Shown here: positions 52,484-64,000 of the stretch, in pieces
How positions within the stretch are numbered: the stretch's first letter is position 1
Layout: the number at the start of each line of letters is the position of its first letter
From: Puffinus mauretanicus
Lineage: Eukaryota > Chordata > Aves > Procellariiformes > Procellariidae
Length of the DNA: 64,000 nucleotides
NCBI GenBank assembly: GCA_023333565.1
Contig: JAJKFH010002594.1
Location: forward strand, 620,001 to 684,000
Direction: 5' to 3'
Position numbers and translations under genes: made by a program
The notes under the pieces: model-generated
The model's database searches: none
What the model was told of the DNA's origin: nothing
Seen by the model: the letters and a program-made list of their open reading frames with translations, nothing else

Positions 52484-55400
52484 TTGTTCAATATTTTAGA
52501 CTTTACAAACTGCAACGGCAACCAGAGTAGATAATAGTTGGCCTTGTGGAGTAGCATGCAAAGTAGATCACTTTCTGTAGCCTGGCTCACTTTGTAGGTG
52601 GCCAGTTTATTTGCCTTTATTCTGCCACTCAGAGGGTCCAGTTACCTTTTTATTAATACATTGACCTGGAATGGGCATCTTTGCACAGCTGGAGTAAAAC
52701 TTAAATTCCCACTTGAACACTGGAATCTACTTAGAGACACATAAAAATTTTTCCCTTTAGTTCTGCAGCAACCAATGAGTTATTATTTGAAACACCCTTA
52801 GTGGTAAGGGCTGGTAGAAATTTTACAACTGGATGATAGCAAATCTAAGAAGCATTTGGAGAAGGGATTCGCAATTTAGGATCCTGTGGACACTTAGGAA
52901 AAAAAGTCTGGAATTAACTGGCCTTTATCACCAGTAGAGCCCAAATGCAAAAGTAGAGTTGTTGAAAGAGTGTCACAGCACTAAGCAGAGCTGAATAATG
53001 ATGATAGGGTATGGTGGGAAGATATTCTTCAGATGGTATTAGAAGACCAGATAAATGTGTTCAGTATATAGGCAATCCAAAATTTGTCTCCAAAAATATC
53101 TGCAAATACATCTGAAAGATGCCATATCTCCAAATGAAGATAGAGAGGAATCACTGGGGTACCAGGAATGACTGCGTTTTCACAGATGGACTCAGCAGAT
53201 GCATGCTGCCCTGTGGTAGAAAGGACATATCAAGTTATGACACAGACAGGAGCATAAAAGATGTACAAAAATATGTAATTTTTAAAGAAGACATCTCTAA
53301 AGACACCCTGAAAAATGACTACTAGTTTTTGTTATAGTAGGGTCTTCAGTGCTAATTCTTCATGATACAGCTTCTCTCTCAGCTGCTGAAAAAACTGAAT
53401 GAGGCCACACTCTATCAGGGAGATGGTAGATCCTAGGCAAGGTAATCAAAGTTTTCCTTCTACAGCTTCCCCTATTGCTATCTGCCCCATAAAATGAGTC
53501 CACATGAGGAAAGTAAATCCAAATCTCTTGCATGTTATTGTAAAATACTGCCTTAAAGTCTTTGGCTGATATGAAGTAGTTATCAAGAATGTTTTGTAAA
53601 ATTCCTTGTTGGTTCATTTCTCACAGCAATGTGAGAAATTGCAAAGCAGTAAAAAAATGTTTGTTGATTGAAGTCTGTATAAACACAGCATTTTACAGTA
53701 TCCTTCACGATAAATCAGGCTATCATGCCTTTGGGGTTGCTGGCTGCTTCTTGGAGAAAGTGCTGCAAATGGGGAATATTGAATATGTTGGTGCTTATTG
53801 TTTTTTTGCAAGCACAGTTTTTTATTTTATTTCAATTTTCTAGATTTGAAGTAGTAAGGCACAGTAAAGTGTTAAGATATTTTTAAACAGCAATTGCAAA
53901 ATTAATGTTAGTTTAATGTAGTTGTATCACTATCTTCAATAATGCTCCAATATTTCAATGTCTGTCCTTTACTAGGGAATCCAAGCTCGGGCAACTAGAG
54001 CCCACTGTTTTGCAAACCTCTAATACTTTTACGTCTCTGATTTCTAAACAAAATAATTACAAATTTCAGTTTGAAATCAAAACTTCTTTTAAGTTTTAAA
54101 AAAGAGTTAACTTAAAAAAAAAATACTTCAGTGTCGCCCAAAATATTTCTTTCTCTCCAACTCTGATATTGTCAAGGAGAGGCACAGCTTTTCATTCACT
54201 TTTCTTCAGAATGTACCCTAACAGGAAATCCTAATTCCTTTAGAAATCACATAGTCCAGAACACTCTGTGCTTAAGTTTCTAAAGGAAATAACTCTTTTC
54301 CAGTCCACTAGAGTTTTATTACTATTTTGCTTTTAGCTTCAGTGGAGCAGCATTCTTAATGAGAATCAGCCAACTAATATTCAAACAGAAATTATGTTGG
54401 ATCTGACCTTTATTCTCATGAGGAAAGACAGGTAACATTGACAAAGCTAGACAAATTGGGCAGAGCACTCATGATGAACATGGGGCTAGTTTTATTATTT
54501 CTTATGAATTGCTTGTGATTCCTTTTGAATCCTTGGGCTTTCCATATGAACATAGGCAGATGAAATACATTAATTCTGACAGCAAGGACATAAGATCTTC
54601 TTATGTCAAACAGCTGAAACAGTCTGGGCCTAGATCAGTTTTGTGTAATGTATTTGTTATTTCTTCTTGTGAACTGTAGACAGTAGGTCCACTTCGAGAT
54701 ATTCTTCAAGGCTGAGACTCTGGCATGTTGTTTAAAGGTGTCTGTTTTGCTGGTTCTCCAGGCATTCTGTAAACATAGTAGATGCATGGTTAATGGTATG
54801 ATTGGGAGACTAATTTTCAAAATTGAACAGATTCTTGCTGAAGAGGGGTATGAATCTCTTCCGGCCTGACAGAAAATGTTGAAACGGATTGACATTGTGA
54901 AAAGAAACAAGTTTTGTAGAACAACAGCTTGAGTTCCTGCATGATTAGGCCACAGAGGTGTCTAAAGGAGGTCTACCAACACGTGCCATGTGAGTCAGAA
55001 AACACTTGGAAGCAATATAATGATAGGCAGAAAACCAGAAATTTTTTTTACACCTAGAAAAGATTCTTCTACTAATTTATTAATAAGACATTCTATAGCC
55101 TCACATCCTTGTTATGTCTATTTGATTTATACAGATATTTCAACCACTTTTTCAGGCAGCACAGGGGAGTCAGGCACACTGCCATATCTCCTGTGCCCCT
55201 GAAGCCTATTCTTACAGATACAAGTGGGCATGTAACCCTTCCTCTCTGGTCTACCATGTTCAGGCACTTTTTTACCATTTGCAAAGAGACTTTGTAAGCT
55301 GCATATACAGAGTTTAAATGTACAAAGCAATTATTTATTGGCTAATGCACAGAATAGTTACATTAATAAGCTACAAAGTTAAGCATTGATATGCTCATTG

Positions 55401-57013
55401 CCACTAATGAGATACCAGCGATATTTTGCCTGCCATGCAATCACTACCAGGTGGACAGGGATCACCTTCCTGTGCTCTTTGGAAGAGAATGATCCTCAGT
55501 GTTGATGAGCTGCCATTTTATGAATCCATGATTTTCCCCCTCAGTCCATTCGTTGCTAACTCTCACCACACCAACAATCTCATCTCTGCCTTTGTTATCG
55601 TGCATGGCTCTTGTCTATGTACTTTCCCAACTTTTTATCAACTTAGGAATATCCTTAGAAATTGAAGTCAGGTTTGTGCAGCTGTCTTGTATCAAAACCA
55701 GACCTTGGAATACATCATGCTGAATCCCTGGCAGGTGGGTTTCATGTAAACCTCATGATAACCAGTGAGATTTTTGGATTTTTAATTTGAAGTACTGTAT
55801 TTCTCATATGTTTTCTCATTATGTGCTTTTTCTCACAAAAAATCTCTGAGTTTCTGCAATACGATATTGAGGCCAGGTCTGACAAACTGTTACCAGGAAA
55901 CATTTTCCAGCATGACAGAAGAATGTAAACTGCCTTTCTGTTGTAATCTTTGATGAGCTTTTATCTATTCTCAGGGAGAATGAACATTTCATGTAGGAAC
56001 AAGACCTTTCAGATGACAAAAGAAGACCTCATTAGTCTGTCTGGACAACTTGGGCAAATGAGTCTGGCAGGTTGGGTATGGGCTGCAGTTACAGAAGCAC
56101 TGGTGTAACAAGGCAGTTCAGTCCCTTTTTATATCTTTCCAAGCCAGATGTTACAGATAGCTCCAGGGTAAAAAAATCAAACAATCGCAGAGAAACAGCC
56201 TAAATACTTTTCAGGCACAAGTTCATTCCATGGCCACCATGAAAGCAGAATTAAGGCATCAATGGACGAAAACAATTTAATCCTATATCAATTTGCATTA
56301 CTTCTCTGAATGGTATGATAGGACTGGATGATTTTGTTTCTTTACTGTCTCTAGGTAAGAGGTGGGGAACATAATATGGCACCAATGGCCAGAAAAGTCA
56401 AATCTGGAACACATTAGGCACATGTGTACTGGAAATATGGTGCACAATCGCTGCAAAAACAAGAATGAGAACTACCAGTTTTTAGAGGGAGAAAAAAATA
56501 AAGATCAGTAGGTTTAAGCACAGAGAAATGCATCTGTAAAAGCCAGAAGATCAGAGGTGGTGGAAATACATTGGTGGTGGAAAAAAAAATAAGTGAGCAC
56601 CTCACCGAAAAGTAAAGAAAAATAAAATGTGCTGCTTTTTATTTAGGAAAAAAAAATCTGCGAGAGTAGGAATATATTTTTAGTAGAAATTGTTTTAATT
56701 GTACAAAATGACTATGTGCAACAGTAATAAGGCATGCTAAGTTAAATGTTAATGTGGTTACAGTCAGAGATAATTTTAGAGGTCGTTTTAATTGTTGATC
56801 CCATAAACGTGCAATTCAGAGGAAACAACATCCTCCATAAACTCATGAATCCCATGGATCTGGCAGTGAAATTGTATATCTATTTCTGGTACTACTGTCA
56901 CATGACAAAGAAGTAACTAAATAACCCTTACCAATGAAGATATCTTCATTATGCAAAAATGAGAAAATGGTGTAATTTTAACCCTATAGAAGGTATATTA
57001 AAAATTGCATATA
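52484..57013. other. AT-rich non-coding stretch
   Basis: No gene or repeat family is recognised. Overlapping open frames of 60-90 codons at 53.6-53.8 and 55.1-55.3 kb have no recognisable domains. Confidence 0.55.
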
Positions 57014-57533
57014 TGTCGTGGTTTAACCTGGCAGGCAGCCAAATACCGCGCAGCCGCTCACTCACTCCTCCCCCCCCCCCCCTCAGTGGGACGGGGAGAA
57101 AATCAGAAGGATAAGAATGAGAAAAACTCGTGGTTTGAGCTAAAGACAGTTTAATAAAACAGAAAAGGGAAAATAATAATAATAATGATAGAATATACAA
57201 AATGAGTGATGCACAATGCAATTGCTCTCCACCCGCGCTGACCAATAACCAAGTAGCAATCACTACTTCCTGGAACACGCTTACTATTCATATACTGAGC
57301 ATGACATCACATGGTATGGAATACCCCATTGGCCAGCTGGGCTGGCTGTCCTGACTATGTTCCCTCCCATCTTGTGCACCTAGCTCAGTCAGTAGGCATG
57401 GGAGCTGTCCTTGACTAGGAGGGTACTTAGCAACAACTGAAAACATCAGTGTGTTATCAACATTCTTCTCATACTAAGTCCAAAACACAGCACTAGGAAG
57501 AAATGTAACTCTATCCCAGCTGAAACCAGGACA
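57014..57533 (-). mobile_element. Solo ERVL-type LTR, 520 bp, minus strand
   Basis: The ends form an 11-base near-perfect terminal inverted repeat (TGTCGTGGTTT and AAACCAGGACA). ATATA flanks both sides (57,009-57,013 and 57,534-57,538), a 5-bp target-site duplication. Read on the minus strand it starts TGTCCTGGTTTCAGCTGGGA, the familiar start of an abundant bird LTR. It has a CCAAT box (57,328-57,332), a TATATGAATA box (57,285-57,294) and an ATTAAA signal (57,150-57,155) in promoter-to-polyadenylation order. It contains an AAT trinucleotide run and a 14-base C run. There is no internal region, so it is a solo LTR. The 109-codon minus-strand open frame across it is incidental. Confidence 0.93.
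57285..57332 (-). promoter_or_regulatory. LTR promoter core (CCAAT and TATA boxes)
   Basis: On the minus strand GGCCAATGGGG is followed about 35 bases later by TATATGAATA. This is the normal spacing of a retroviral U3 promoter. Activity is unknown. Confidence 0.55.
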
Positions 57534-60500
57534 ATATAGAAAATTTATGTTTGTAAGATAAATACCCAATAGTTGCTACAAGTGAGTTTAACAGTTGTTT
57601 AACAAATGTCACAAACACAAATCTGTACTGGATCAATGGAATATAAAAAAACTTTTCTAGATGACATTCATACTACCTAGAAAATAGATGATATAAGGAT
57701 GATCCTTCAGGTGGACCTATTTCATGTATTATTTCCTATTGTGTTTAATTAAATAAATTAGTGTTTCTGTCTCAGAGGTTTTAGGAAATTAATCATGGCT
57801 TCCATTTTGTAAGAAAATTTCTGAAGATGGAGGACTTCCACTCACTGTAAAGTGTGGCAGAGAGTGATGGTGAATATCTTATTTCGAAAATATAGACCTT
57901 TCTATTGTCAGTGAACTACCTTCAAGTTACCATGTCTTTTCTACTCTGTATCACTGATATATTTTTTGCTTAACATGAATTTCAAAAAATAAGTTGATCA
58001 AGCCAGAAGACTTTCAATGCATTATAGGCATTAATCAAGGAATAATGTCAAATTTTAAGATAGTCACTCTTGACTTCATAGCAAAGCAAGAGAAATAGGT
58101 ACCTACCAGCAAGTGACTTATATCATCCTGCTACTGCTGTAGGACTAGACAGAACCAAAGTTTAGTTATTAAGACTTAGGGCACATGAATCTCACCCTAA
58201 ATGTATCTTTAAAAGAACCTAATGATTTTCCTCTTTCTTTTCTTGAAATCTCAATAAGTGAAATCCTATGGTTTGTACAGGATTTTTGCTTACACAACTC
58301 TACTTTTGAAACCATTGCTAATACCTATATTATCAGCAATTCAGAAGGGAGAGACATAATTGCATTTCATAAGTCATTTTTTTCTCCTTATTTTTCTCTA
58401 TTATAATTGTGGAAATGACCTCCTGGAATATCAGTACAGGAGGTCCAGACTTCCCCTCCAACAGTACGTGCTGGCCTGTCTATTCTGTGTGATGCAGGCT
58501 GCTTTTTGCTTAGTCCTCACACTTTCTTAAATTGCCATTTTGGACTTTGTTGTGATGAATGGACTAACCAGCAATTTCATTTTTTTGAGACAATATTAAT
58601 TCTCCACTTCCCTGTCTCTACTACTTCGCTAAATATCAGACCAATTTGTCAATTCAGACAAATATGCACAGGAATATTTGTGCATATATTTTTCAAAGGA
58701 AAGTGAAAGACTATTGATATCAATGCACTGGTTTTGATTCCCAGTACTGACTTCTGATGACAAAGTGTATCGATTTCTTCAGCTACATGTAATGGCTGGA
58801 TCAGTTCTGTATTTGAATAATCTCCACATTTCCATTGTAACAATTTTACATGCAATGACAGCATAATGTGTTTATGAGGATAATTTCTTGCACTCTTGAG
58901 TGTATAAACTAAGCCTCAAATCAAGGAGTTTATCAGTAGCTCTACCCTGTCTGTTAAGAATAGTTTTTTTCTCTGTGTTCTTAAAAAACTTAAGAGGCAT
59001 GTGATTGAAGGAATTGTAGACAGCCCTAAGCACAGGTGTACCTTACACATCTCTCAACCTTAAAGCTTCTTTACTTGTAATTGCTTGGACACATACTGTT
59101 TCAGATTTATCAGCTTTCTTTTTTTGTCTTTAGTGCTAGATTACTAAAACCAAGATTGCCAATCAGTAAGGTGCCTGGATACACAGTATGTTTCCTTTTA
59201 TCATCATGGTTGTGTTGTATTTCTCCATATTTAGCCAGTAGGTAGTTTTAAGGGGAGAAATTAATGAACTAAAGAGCTCGATGGCTAAAATGGTACTTTG
59301 GTCTGTACTTTATATTGATTTTCTTTGCTGATATAGAAAGGTATCCATGAAATCTTTCATCTTCACTGTTTAGCTAAACAGATGTAGCAGTTCAAACGTA
59401 CAGTAAAAGTATGCATATTAAAAGAGGCAGATGAATTCAGCAATATCATGTAAATATCAATAGCACAAGATGAATGCACAAAACTCAACATCCAGTTTTC
59501 ATTTCAAAAGCCATCTGGGAAAAGCTCTACTAAGCTTCAGAAAAAAACCCTGATTCAGATTCTTCTACCTTCTTAAAAGTATCAGTTGCCACTGGCTCAT
59601 AGTTAAATATCAACATTTAGCAATAAGCAGTCAGTTTAGCGATTGGCCACACAATGCCATTTTCATTTTCTATATCCTAGATAACTCTCAAACTGAAACT
59701 TATTAAAATTAATTTTCTCTGCAAGAGATTCCAAAATTCTGCAAGACATTTACATACGTGGTTGAGATTGGGGTGGGGTGTGAAGTCAGTCTGGAATAAT
59801 TAATGAGAAAAAAATTCTGCAAAAAAAAAAAAGATTTTTAATGAATAGAAATTGCTCTGAAATACTCTGGTTTGGATCCCAGCCTCTGAATCTTTTTGCT
59901 TAGTTCTGTATGCTTCCTGTTCAGGCAATTCGAGAGTGTAGAAGCTGTGGGCATTCAGAAGTTTCAGGCCTTTGACCCAGAGATAGTTTTTGTGCTTCCC
60001 AAGACTGGAGAAAACTTCTGTTAATGCTATGGGTCACAATTCCACACTAAGGAAACTGCAAACTTTGGAACTGGGAGATAGGATTATCAACATTTCTGGA
60101 TTCTCTGTTTCAGAGCTGTGTCCCAGTGTTTGTTCAAAAACTGCTAGGCTCCATGATATGTGGTCATCTCAAAGTCCCTGTTTTAGGCCCAAAAAGTTAT
60201 TATGTGCTGGAACATAAATAAAAATAACTTGTAACAAAAAGTTTGTCATGTGAGGAATGTTCACCAAAACTGCTTGACTTATGTGAGGCATCCCAGTAAG
60301 TTCTGCTAGCTCCAAGAGACCATCCTCTAAGGACTCCTCACAGGTCATGTGTATACATGGGAGAGTCTAAAAGCTCCAAGAACCCAGATGAGCTGGACAG
60401 ATAGAGTTAAATATATGAAAGTCAATGATATGATGATGGGAGTTTGAAAGAAATTACTGAATTAATTGGTTTACCTGGTCTCGCATCCTAGTTATTGTAT

Positions 60501-62430
60501 GCCTAACATCTATATTCAGGAGTGGGAATGACCTCTTTAGAAAAATCTAGTTTTATTTCATGGTGGCAACAGATTCTTATGCATCCTCGTTTTTGCATGA
60601 TAACCTTCACCAAACAGCATTTGTCAAATATACATATAGGATACAATCCTATAGTGAAAGGGAGATAAAGTAGATGACAACTGGTGTCTTTTTGGTTTCT
60701 AAATATTACTATTGTGAACCACTCTATAGCAGTGATGCGCATTGAAATAATCTGGAGTTCATTATTAGAAAAACAAGAAAAAACATAGATGAAAAGCCAT
60801 CCTGTTTCAGTGAAAACCAGATATAAGTAAAAGAAAACTTCAGTAAAAGACTGGGTATGAGATGTACCGGTCTTTCTGTAATCAGTAGGGACTTCGCTTT
60901 TAGATGTCTAAAAGCCAGCGATTATTCTAGCATTTTATGGAGTAAAAGGTCAAACAGTAGACCTCCTACTTTTGATAGAGGGTGCAATACCCCTGATTCA
61001 AGCCCAGTTAGGACAAATGGCAGATATGGGAGAGAAATGTTCTTGTCTCATGTTTCTCCACTCTAAACTGCAGCATAAGAAGTGTAAAGAAGAAGGAAAA
61101 ATATGCTTGGTTTTGTTCTAGCTCCTATACAACAAATGAGTTGGTAATAAAATTGTGAAAATTAGATTGCTATAGCTCTCCTACACTAAATGCATTAAAA
61201 AATATGATAGAAAAACTTCCGTAAAGTGTTGTTCTGTGGATGTATAAAGTTTAGGAGACCTGAAAGATATTTCCAAACCCTCATTTTTAGCACTCATTAT
61301 AATACAAATTTATTTTGCATACACTTCCATAAAACATATTTGGATTATAATTTTTCATTCAGCCATGGACTAAACCAATCAGAACTACTTTGAAGTTAGC
61401 AATCCTAGATGACAACAGTAAATAGCACTAAATTTTGTATCCATCTCACAGAGTGAACTGGTTCCACAACGCTGTCTTACCTGAAGAGACACAAAACATC
61501 CAAATGAGGAATATGCTTTTCATTTGTGTGTATGAAATAAGAACAGTATCTGAAAGAACCTGATGATTATATCACTTGTGGGAATGAAGGAACTCACCAT
61601 TTGAGAAAATGAGTCCATTATCTGTCCAGTTCATTAAAAAAACCATCTTCTTTCTCTGTCTTTTGTGGTGATATTTTAATGCAGAAATGAATGCTTGTAA
61701 ATCAAGAGATTTATCTTTTAAATTTACTATGCATTTTTCATTTGCATTTAAATTAAAGTGTAAACATTTGCTCTGTTGCATGTAATACACAAAGGAGTTG
61801 AGTTTTGAAGATATTTCTTTTTTTGCTTGTTTTCTTTAACCTCAGTGAATTTACCATTCAGATGCTATATCTATACTGTGGATTAGGTACACATGACCTG
61901 TGATGTAGTGGATCATAGATATGGTCAGTTCATTCCAACAATGGTAACAACAGGAAGTTGAGATTGGTTCTCTAAATCGAGTTCCCAGTTTCTAGTCTCA
62001 CACTCTTACATCACAAAGGGCTTCTTCACAATTGTAACTAGCCTCACAGCATAGGTGAGATGACAATCACTGTACTCTTCACTTGTAATCTTGGAGCAGA
62101 AGTTTAAGTCAAGCTGGCTAAACACTTGTGCTTTGCCACTAGTTCAACATTCCCCCAGCTTTAATCACAGTTATTAAAGCGATATTGCAACATGTCTGAG
62201 AAAGCACTTTGCAGGCAACAAAAGCTATGATTTGTACAGGATACCAATGAGGGATGGTTTAACGATGGATGGTTTGATCAGAAGAATTAGAAAAAACAAT
62301 ATAAAAATGTTAACTGAGCTCTAGGCAACATTTCCAGTGAAATCATTAGATATTCAAAGAAGAACAGGAAAAAATAGTACGATCAAACAGAAAGATGCTT
62401 GATTACGAAAACAAAGAGGTTTTACTTTAG

Positions 62431-62622
62431 TCAAGGCACTGTTTTTGGCCTTGTGTAGAAGCGAATGTCAGGGGTGACAGATCGGAATGTGGATCGTGAC
62501 TGTGGATCATGAATAACCTTATGTGATGAGGTTTTTGCCTCACACTTGTGAGGTTTTTTATTTAATGATACATCTACAAAAATACAAAACAACAGAAGAG
62601 TGACTATTGTGTGCCCCAGCAT
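62431..62622 (-). other. 63-codon open frame with signal-peptide-like start
   Basis: The frame starts MLGHTIVTLLLFCIFVDVSL, a hydrophobic core typical of a secretory signal peptide, followed by a Lys/His/Ser-rich hydrophilic part with one Cys and no recognisable motif. The ATG has A at -3 (AAGAAGATG), an adequate context. The stop is at 62,431-62,433. It could be a small secreted peptide, a first coding exon or, most simply, a chance frame in AT-rich DNA, where Leu/Phe/Ile runs are common. Confidence 0.15.
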
Positions 62623-62648
62623 CTTCTTACATCAATTTTTTCTTCCAG

Positions 62649-62781
62649 CAAGAGGTACAAGCCTATGGAGACACCAAAAAGAGCAATAGAGTGCCAAGTT
62701 AATGGCACTCAGGAGAGAACCTGTATGACTGAACTATATAACTTTGTGTCACAGTGCTATACAGAAATATTGGCTCCTAAG
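62649..62781 (+). other. Candidate coding exon, gene unknown
   Basis: ATTTTTTCTTCCAG is a good acceptor and CCTAAG|GTGAGA a good donor, 133 bases apart. One frame is open throughout and reads on through both sites. It includes ECQVNGTQERTCMTELYNFV and has three cysteines and one NGT glycosylation-type triplet. The exon would start in phase 2 and end in phase 0. No family is recognised. The start of the minus-strand frame at 62,622 is only 26 bases away. Confidence 0.2.
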
Positions 62782-64000
62782 GTGAGACATCTGAATCACT
62801 GGCATGCTGCTTTACAGTTTGGCACTGCACTGTTTGTGTTTTAGTACTAATCTGGTTTCCAGTAGCTCTGGGATATCTGATCTACCACTGAGAAAAAATG
62901 TGCCCTAATTGGCTTTTATAAATTTTAACCCTGGCTTCCAGTTTGACTGTTGATTTCATTTCAACCTAAACGCATCAAGACAAGTAGATATTGTTTACTA
63001 TGTAGCACAAGGGAAAATGAGACTTTGTCTCAGTCGGACTCTGTGATTATCACCGTAATAAAAACAGTACCGGTCTATCATTATCAAATTAACTACTATG
63101 AGAAAAAAAAAAAAATCCATATCTTGCCTTTTTTTCCTCTATCGTAAATGGACCAAAAGATTAACACTGCATCAGTAAGCATCTTGAACTCCATTGTCAC
63201 GATGGCCTTGACCTGCCAATCAAGACTCATATACTAGGAACAGAACATATTTCTGAGAAAGATACGGAATTTCTGAATTGTCTTTTTCTCTGGAATAAAA
63301 ATACAGAGGAGCAATTTTTCTCTTATTTCAATTTGGAGAAAGGGAGTTGAAAGAAAATTCTTTCTCAAGGATCATATTTTGTGAATTACATTTGTCACAG
63401 AGAGAAAAAAATTTCTGTATGATTTTTCTTTAAAATACTGACATCATTTGACACTCTAAAATGCTTTTAATTAATGTGACACAATTAAATTGCCAAGATT
63501 CTTCTGTTTCACTACAGAATTGAAACATATTTCTTGAAAAATGTCAGTTAAAGCATGTAATTCCATTTTTTAAACTTGGTTTCTTCTCTCAGTGAAATGC
63601 TGTATTTTTAGGCCATCGATTGAGGTTAACAGTTTGGACCCAAGTCCATTTCTGCAAATATTAAAAAGAAAAAAACAGAGGCAAGCTAATGTCTAACTTC
63701 CTGAATTCCAAACATTTTGTGATTTCTCCTGGTTCACTGATGAAACTAGGTTCAGAGGTGTTTGCTAACACTATAATTTGTACTCTATGACCTTGGGAGC
63801 ATTGCTGTGTTGAAAATTGCTCCCTTGCAATACTTAAGCATGGGGAACAAAGAGGAGAAATTAGATATCTGTGTACAGTTGCAGTGCTGTGACCTCTCTG
63901 GGTCTCACAGTGAGCACATGAGTGGCAGAGAGGTGGTTGGGTAGGTCACACAACTGGAAAGCCGCGGTAGATAGATTCAGGCTCTTTAGGAAGGACAGGC

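Larger units (their letters stand above)
57534..64000. other. AT-rich non-coding stretch
   Basis: No gene or repeat family is recognised. Two weak candidates at 62.4-62.8 kb (opposite strands, sharing a short spacer) are listed separately. Confidence 0.5.

Noticed and set aside
56949..57278. 109-codon minus-strand open frame with a hydrophobic segment
   Set aside because: It overlaps the solo LTR and is built from its C-run and AAT repeat; LTRs of this type do not encode a protein here.
1..64000. CRISPR arrays, tRNA or rRNA genes, bacterial operons
   Set aside because: No spaced identical repeats, no tRNA A/B-box pair with a foldable cloverleaf and no rRNA signature were seen; the sequence is eukaryotic.

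Overview
The window looks like avian nuclear DNA. It is AT-rich, has no bacterial-type gene organisation, and its only recognisable mobile elements are bird-typical: two CR1 LINE copies (one ending in the octamer repeat characteristic of CR1 3' ends) and three LTRs resembling bird endogenous retroviruses, two of them intact solo LTRs with perfect 5-bp target-site duplications. No complete protein-coding gene is recognised. The best reading is a gene desert or the interior of a very long intron on a macrochromosome. Species and locus cannot be named from sequence alone.

Layout. From 1 to about 36 kb the sequence is AT-rich non-coding DNA with microsatellites (T/G-rich at 13.5 kb, TATC/TA at 22.8 kb), small duplications (9.55, 32.8 and 35.1 kb), two perfect hairpins (10.3 and 16.8 kb) and faint traces of old repeats near 14.3 kb. 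Between 36.2 and 37.4 kb lie a short CR1-like remnant, a candidate minus-strand coding exon and a decayed minus-strand LTR. A complete 1,265-bp plus-strand solo LTR occupies 40,192-41,456, flanked by ACTTG and carrying an internal tandem duplication. A 150-bp polypyrimidine tract lies at 45.5 kb. The richest region is 49.1-52.5 kb. It starts with a plus-strand CR1 whose ORF1 (SGNH-esterase type) is joined almost directly to the C-terminal tail of ORF2, so most of the endonuclease and reverse transcriptase is missing. A 5'-truncated minus-strand CR1 tail follows. A minus-strand 520-bp solo LTR with an ATATA duplication lies at 57,014-57,533. The rest, to 64 kb, is AT-rich with only weak exon candidates.

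The elements do not form a pathway; they are independent insertions of different ages. Several stretches combine an acceptor, an open frame and a donor and are listed as low-confidence exon candidates. The best is 36,610-36,757 on the minus strand. In AT-rich DNA of this length some such combinations arise by chance, and conservation or RNA data would decide. No novel multi-gene system was found.
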